Shown here: positions 48,344 to 51,165 of the stretch, piece by piece
Position numbering within the stretch: position 1 is the first letter of the stretch
How the letters are laid out: each line of letters begins with the position of its first letter
NCBI GenBank assembly: GCA_002315655.1
Contig: DCHO01000058.1
Span: 1-51,165 of the forward strand
Origin: Christensenella sp. UBA1750
Lineage (GTDB): Bacteria > Bacillota > Clostridia > Christensenellales > UBA1750
Direction of reading: 5' to 3'
Length of the DNA: 51,165 nucleotides
Position numbers and translations under genes: made by a program
Notes under the pieces: generated by a model
The model's database searches: none
What the model was told of the DNA's origin: nothing
Seen by the model: the letters and a program-made list of their open reading frames with translations, nothing else

Positions 48344-51165
48344 ATGGTTCATGCGGTACAGATGGGAAAACGCACGCGAATGAGTTTTTCCAAGAGCGAA
48401 AAGATATTGGAGCTCCCCAACCTCATTGAGGTGCAGAAGAACTCCTACGAACGCTTCTTGAAGGAAGACCTGCGCGAGGTACTCAAGGACATTTCTCCCA
48501 TTACCGACTTCTCGGAAAACCTGGTGCTGGAGTTTACGGATTACTCCTTAGACCCCACCCCCAAGTACACCGAAGCCCGGTGCAAGGAGCGCGACTATAC
48601 TTATGCGACCGCGCTGCGCGTGAATGTGCGTCTGCGCAACAAAGAGACCGGCGAAATCAAGGAGCAGGAAGTTTTCATGGGCGATTTCCCCCTGATGACC
48701 GCTTCCGGCACCTTCATCATCAACGGCGCGGAGCGTGTCATCGTCTCCCAGCTTGTCCGTTCGCCCGGCGTTTATTACACCAAGACCATTGACAAGACCG
48801 GCAAGAACCTCTTTGCCACCACCGTGATCCCCGGCAGAGGCGCATGGCTGGAATATGAGACCGACTCCAACGATGTGATGTGGGTTCGCATTGACCGCAC
48901 CCGCAAGCTGCCCATCACCGTGCTGCTGCGCGCTTTGGGCTTTGGCACCGATGCGGAGATCACCGAATTGCTCGGTGAGGAAGAGCATCTGCTGGCGACC
49001 ATCGAGCGCGATACCGCCAAGACTGCCGATGCGGGTCTCTTGGAAGTCTACAAGAAGCTGCGCCCCGGCGAGCCGCCCACCGTGGAGACCGCCAATTCCC
49101 TCCTCAATGCGCTGTTCTTCGACCCCAAGCGGTACGATCTGGCGCGTGTCGGACGCTATAAATTTAATAAGAAGCTGGCCATTTCCGCCCGTATTTCCGG
49201 CGGCATTACCGCCAAGGATATTGTGAACCCCTTAACCGGCGAGATCATGGTCAAGGCGGGCGATACCATCTCCCGCGACATGGCCGATAAGATTCAGAAT
49301 GCCGGCATCAACGAAGTGACCCTGCGCGTGGAAAACGAGCGCGGCACCTTTGACCTCAAGGTGCTGGGCAACAACTTTGCCGACGCTTCCGCCTTCCTCG
49401 ATTTCGATCCTGAGGAGGTCGGCCTCAACGAAAAGGTTCACGTTCCCACTCTGCTTGCTCTGATGAAGGAGAATCCCGAGGAAGACAAGCTGCGTCAGGC
49501 CTTGAAGGACAATGTGGATGTGCTCATCCCCAAGCACATTTTTGTGGATGATATTGTGGCCTCCATGTCCTACATCATCGGCCTCAACTACGGCATCGGC
49601 CGCATTGACGATATTGACCACTTAGGCAACCGCCGTCTGCGCTCCGTTGGCGAACTGCTGCAGAATCAGATTCGCATCGGTCTGGCACGCTTGGAGCGCA
49701 CCGTGCGCGAGAGAATGGCCATCACTGACTTGGATTCCGTGACCCCCCAGCAACTCATCAACATCCGTCCCGTGTCCGCGGCCATCAAGGAGTTCTTCGG
49801 CTCCTCCCAGCTGTCCCAGTTCCTGGATCAGCCCAACCCGCTGGCCGAGCTGACCAACAAGCGCCGCACCTCCGCACTGGGCCCGGGCGGTCTGAACCGC
49901 GACCGCGCCTCCATGGACGTGCGTGACGTTCACCACTCCCACTATTCCCGTCTGTGCCCCATCGAGTCCCCCGAAGGCCCGAACATCGGTCTGATCGGTT
50001 CTCTTGCCACCTTCTCCCGCGTGAACCGCTACGGCTTCATCGAGGCACCCTATCGCAGAGTCGATCAGGAAAAGAAGATCGTCACCGACGAAGTGCGCTA
50101 CATGACCGCCGATGAGGAAGAAGCCTACATCATTACCCAGGCCAACGAGCCTCTGAACGAGAACCACTGGTTCGTCAATCCCAGAGTTACCGCCCGTGCC
50201 CGCGAAGATACCATCGAAGTGGACTGCAACCAGGTCGATTACATGGACGTCTCTCCCCAGCAGCTGGTTTCCGTGGCTTCTGCCATGATTCCCTTCCTGG
50301 AGAACGACGACTCCAACCGCGCTCTGATGGGCGCGAATATGCAGCGTCAGGCTGTGCCGCTGCTCAAGACCGAAGCCCCCGTGGTCGCCACCGGCATCGA
50401 GTACCGCGCCGCCTACGACTCCGGCGTGTGCGTGATTTCCGAAAAGGCCGGCGTTGTCAGGAAGGTTTCCGCCGACCAGATCGTGATCGCCTGTGACGAC
50501 GGAACCTTGGAAGAACACAAGCTCATCAAGTTCACCCGCTCCAACCAGTCCACCTGCATCAACCAGAAGCCCATCGTTTCCGCAGGCGAACGCATTGAGA
50601 AGGGTCAGGTCATTGCCGACGGTCAGTCTACCGACGGCGGCGAGATAGCGCTGGGTCGCAACGTGCTCATGGCGTTTATGAACTGGGAAGGCTACAATTA
50701 CGAAGACGCCATCCTGATCTCCGAAAAGATGGTCAAGGACGACATTTTGACCTCCATTCACATGGAGGAATATGAAATCGAAGCAAGAGACACCAAATTG
50801 GGGCCGGAGGAAATCACCGCCGACATTCCCAACGTCGGTGAGGATGCTTTGAAGGACTTGGACGACCGCGGCATCATCCGCATCGGTGCGGAGGTCGTTG
50901 CAGGCGACATTCTGGTCGGCAAAGTCACTCCCAAGGGCGAGACCGAGCTGACTGCGGAAGAACGTCTGCTGCGTGCCATCTTCGGCGAAAAGGCCAGAGA
51001 AGTGCGCGATACCTCCCTGCGCGTGCCCCACGGCGAGTACGGCACCATCGTGGACGTCAAGGTCTTCACCCGTGAGAACCATGACGAACTTTCCGCCGGC
51101 GTGAACATGATGGTTCGCGTCTACATCGCCCAGAAGAGAAAGATCTCCGTCGGCGATAAGATGGC
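48344..51165 (+). CDS. rpoB: DNA-directed RNA polymerase beta subunit, 3' end cut by window edge
   Basis: About 940 residues of RpoB are present (family about 1,200). Landmarks are RTRMSFSKSEKILELPNLIEVQ at the start, FIINGAERVIVSQLVRSPGVYY, the rifampicin region FFGSSQLSQFLDQPNPLAEL, ALGPGGLNRDRA, CPIESPEGPNIGLIGSL and NWEGYNYEDAILISE. The start is ATG 48344 with GGAGAGGTG upstream. The residue matching E. coli H526 is Asn505 (LTNKRR). It has its own promoter rather than following rplL. Its expected partner rpoC would lie beyond the window. Confidence 0.97.
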   Translation, partial: MVHAVQMGKRTRMSFSKSEKILELPNLIEVQKNSYERFLKEDLREVLKDISPITDFSENLVLEFTDYSLDPTPKYTEARCKERDYTYATALRVNVRLRNKETGEIKEQEVFMGDFPLMTASGTFIINGAERVIVSQLVRSPGVYYTKTIDKTGKNLFATTVIPGRGAWLEYETDSNDVMWVRIDRTRKLPITVLLRALGFGTDAEITELLGEEEHLLATIERDTAKTADAGLLEVYKKLRPGEPPTVETANSLLNALFFDPKRYDLARVGRYKFNKKLAISARISGGITAKDIVNPLTGEIMVKAGDTISRDMADKIQNAGINEVTLRVENERGTFDLKVLGNNFADASAFLDFDPEEVGLNEKVHVPTLLALMKENPEEDKLRQALKDNVDVLIPKHIFVDDIVASMSYIIGLNYGIGRIDDIDHLGNRRLRSVGELLQNQIRIGLARLERTVRERMAITDLDSVTPQQLINIRPVSAAIKEFFGSSQLSQFLDQPNPLAELTNKRRTSALGPGGLNRDRASMDVRDVHHSHYSRLCPIESPEGPNIGLIGSLATFSRVNRYGFIEAPYRRVDQEKKIVTDEVRYMTADEEEAYIITQANEPLNENHWFVNPRVTARAREDTIEVDCNQVDYMDVSPQQLVSVASAMIPFLENDDSNRALMGANMQRQAVPLLKTEAPVVATGIEYRAAYDSGVCVISEKAGVVRKVSADQIVIACDDGTLEEHKLIKFTRSNQSTCINQKPIVSAGERIEKGQVIADGQSTDGGEIALGRNVLMAFMNWEGYNYEDAILISEKMVKDDILTSIHMEEYEIEARDTKLGPEEITADIPNVGEDALKDLDDRGIIRIGAEVVAGDILVGKVTPKGETELTAEERLLRAIFGEKAREVRDTSLRVPHGEYGTIVDVKVFTRENHDELSAGVNMMVRVYIAQKRKISVGDKM

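Noticed and set aside
49622..51082. 486-codon open frame on the minus strand
   Set aside because: It is antisense to rpoB; Val/Gly/Asp-rich shadow sequence.

Overview
The window is chromosomal DNA from a GC-rich Gram-positive anaerobe, most likely a gut Clostridia of the Oscillospirales / Ruminococcaceae type. The pointers are GGAGG ribosome-binding sites with occasional TTG and GTG starts, near-consensus sigma-A promoters, AddAB rather than RecBCD, a minimal two-gene SUF (SmsCB) system, ApgM-type phosphoglycerate mutase, ZTP and TPP riboswitches, and Firmicutes-style rpmG-secE-nusG-rplK-rplA, rplJ-rplL and rpoB. No tRNA, rRNA, CRISPR array, transposase or prophage gene was seen.

Layout. 1-6.2 kb (minus strand): lepA (3' end cut), a GH2 glycosidase, a membrane-anchored M15 peptidase and rhaD. 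6.3-7.4 kb: hemW (plus). 7.6-9.2 kb: a three-gene hipB-hipS-hipT toxin-antitoxin operon (minus) with three palindromic operators. 9.2-10.2 kb: thiT under a TPP riboswitch with its own terminator. 10.3-12.1 kb: a YfbR-type nucleotidase and a lipoprotein serpin (plus). 12.3-17.5 kb (minus): rpmG-secE-nusG-rplK-rplA, then a HAD phosphatase plus a PK_C-domain protein, then rplJ-rplL behind an L10 leader. 17.6-21.1 kb: a small membrane protein and two tandem paralogous MFS transporters (minus). 21.3-33.0 kb (plus): a serine hydrolase, a Cys-rich DUF1292 protein, a second GH2 enzyme, a GNAT enzyme, addB and addA. 33.4-34.3 kb: yhaM (minus). 34.4-44.4 kb (plus): apgM, a BaiN/HI0933-type flavoprotein, a PrsA-like foldase, an SH3 secreted protein, comEC and smsC-smsB. 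44.8-45.7 kb: a methyltransferase-fold protein (minus). 45.8-47.6 kb: fhs behind a ZTP riboswitch. 48.3 kb to the end: rpoB (3' end cut).

The most striking content lies between the genes. A family of modular hairpin repeats fills many intergenic gaps: a long stem whose arm sequence differs in every copy but stays paired, a second short hairpin, and a CTCCCTCAGTC / GACAGCTCCC double-hairpin module. Single-base imperfections in the long stems are all A-C on the plus strand, which are G-U pairs in RNA of the opposite strand. Copies supply the C-terminal codons and stop of two proteins, and lie directly against the ribosome-binding sites of two others.

The conserved rplL-rpoB junction is broken: rplL ends at 12.3 kb on the minus strand and rpoB starts at 48.3 kb on the plus strand. 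Inverting the segment between them on paper restores the canonical gene order, and both ends of that segment carry a copy of the repeat.
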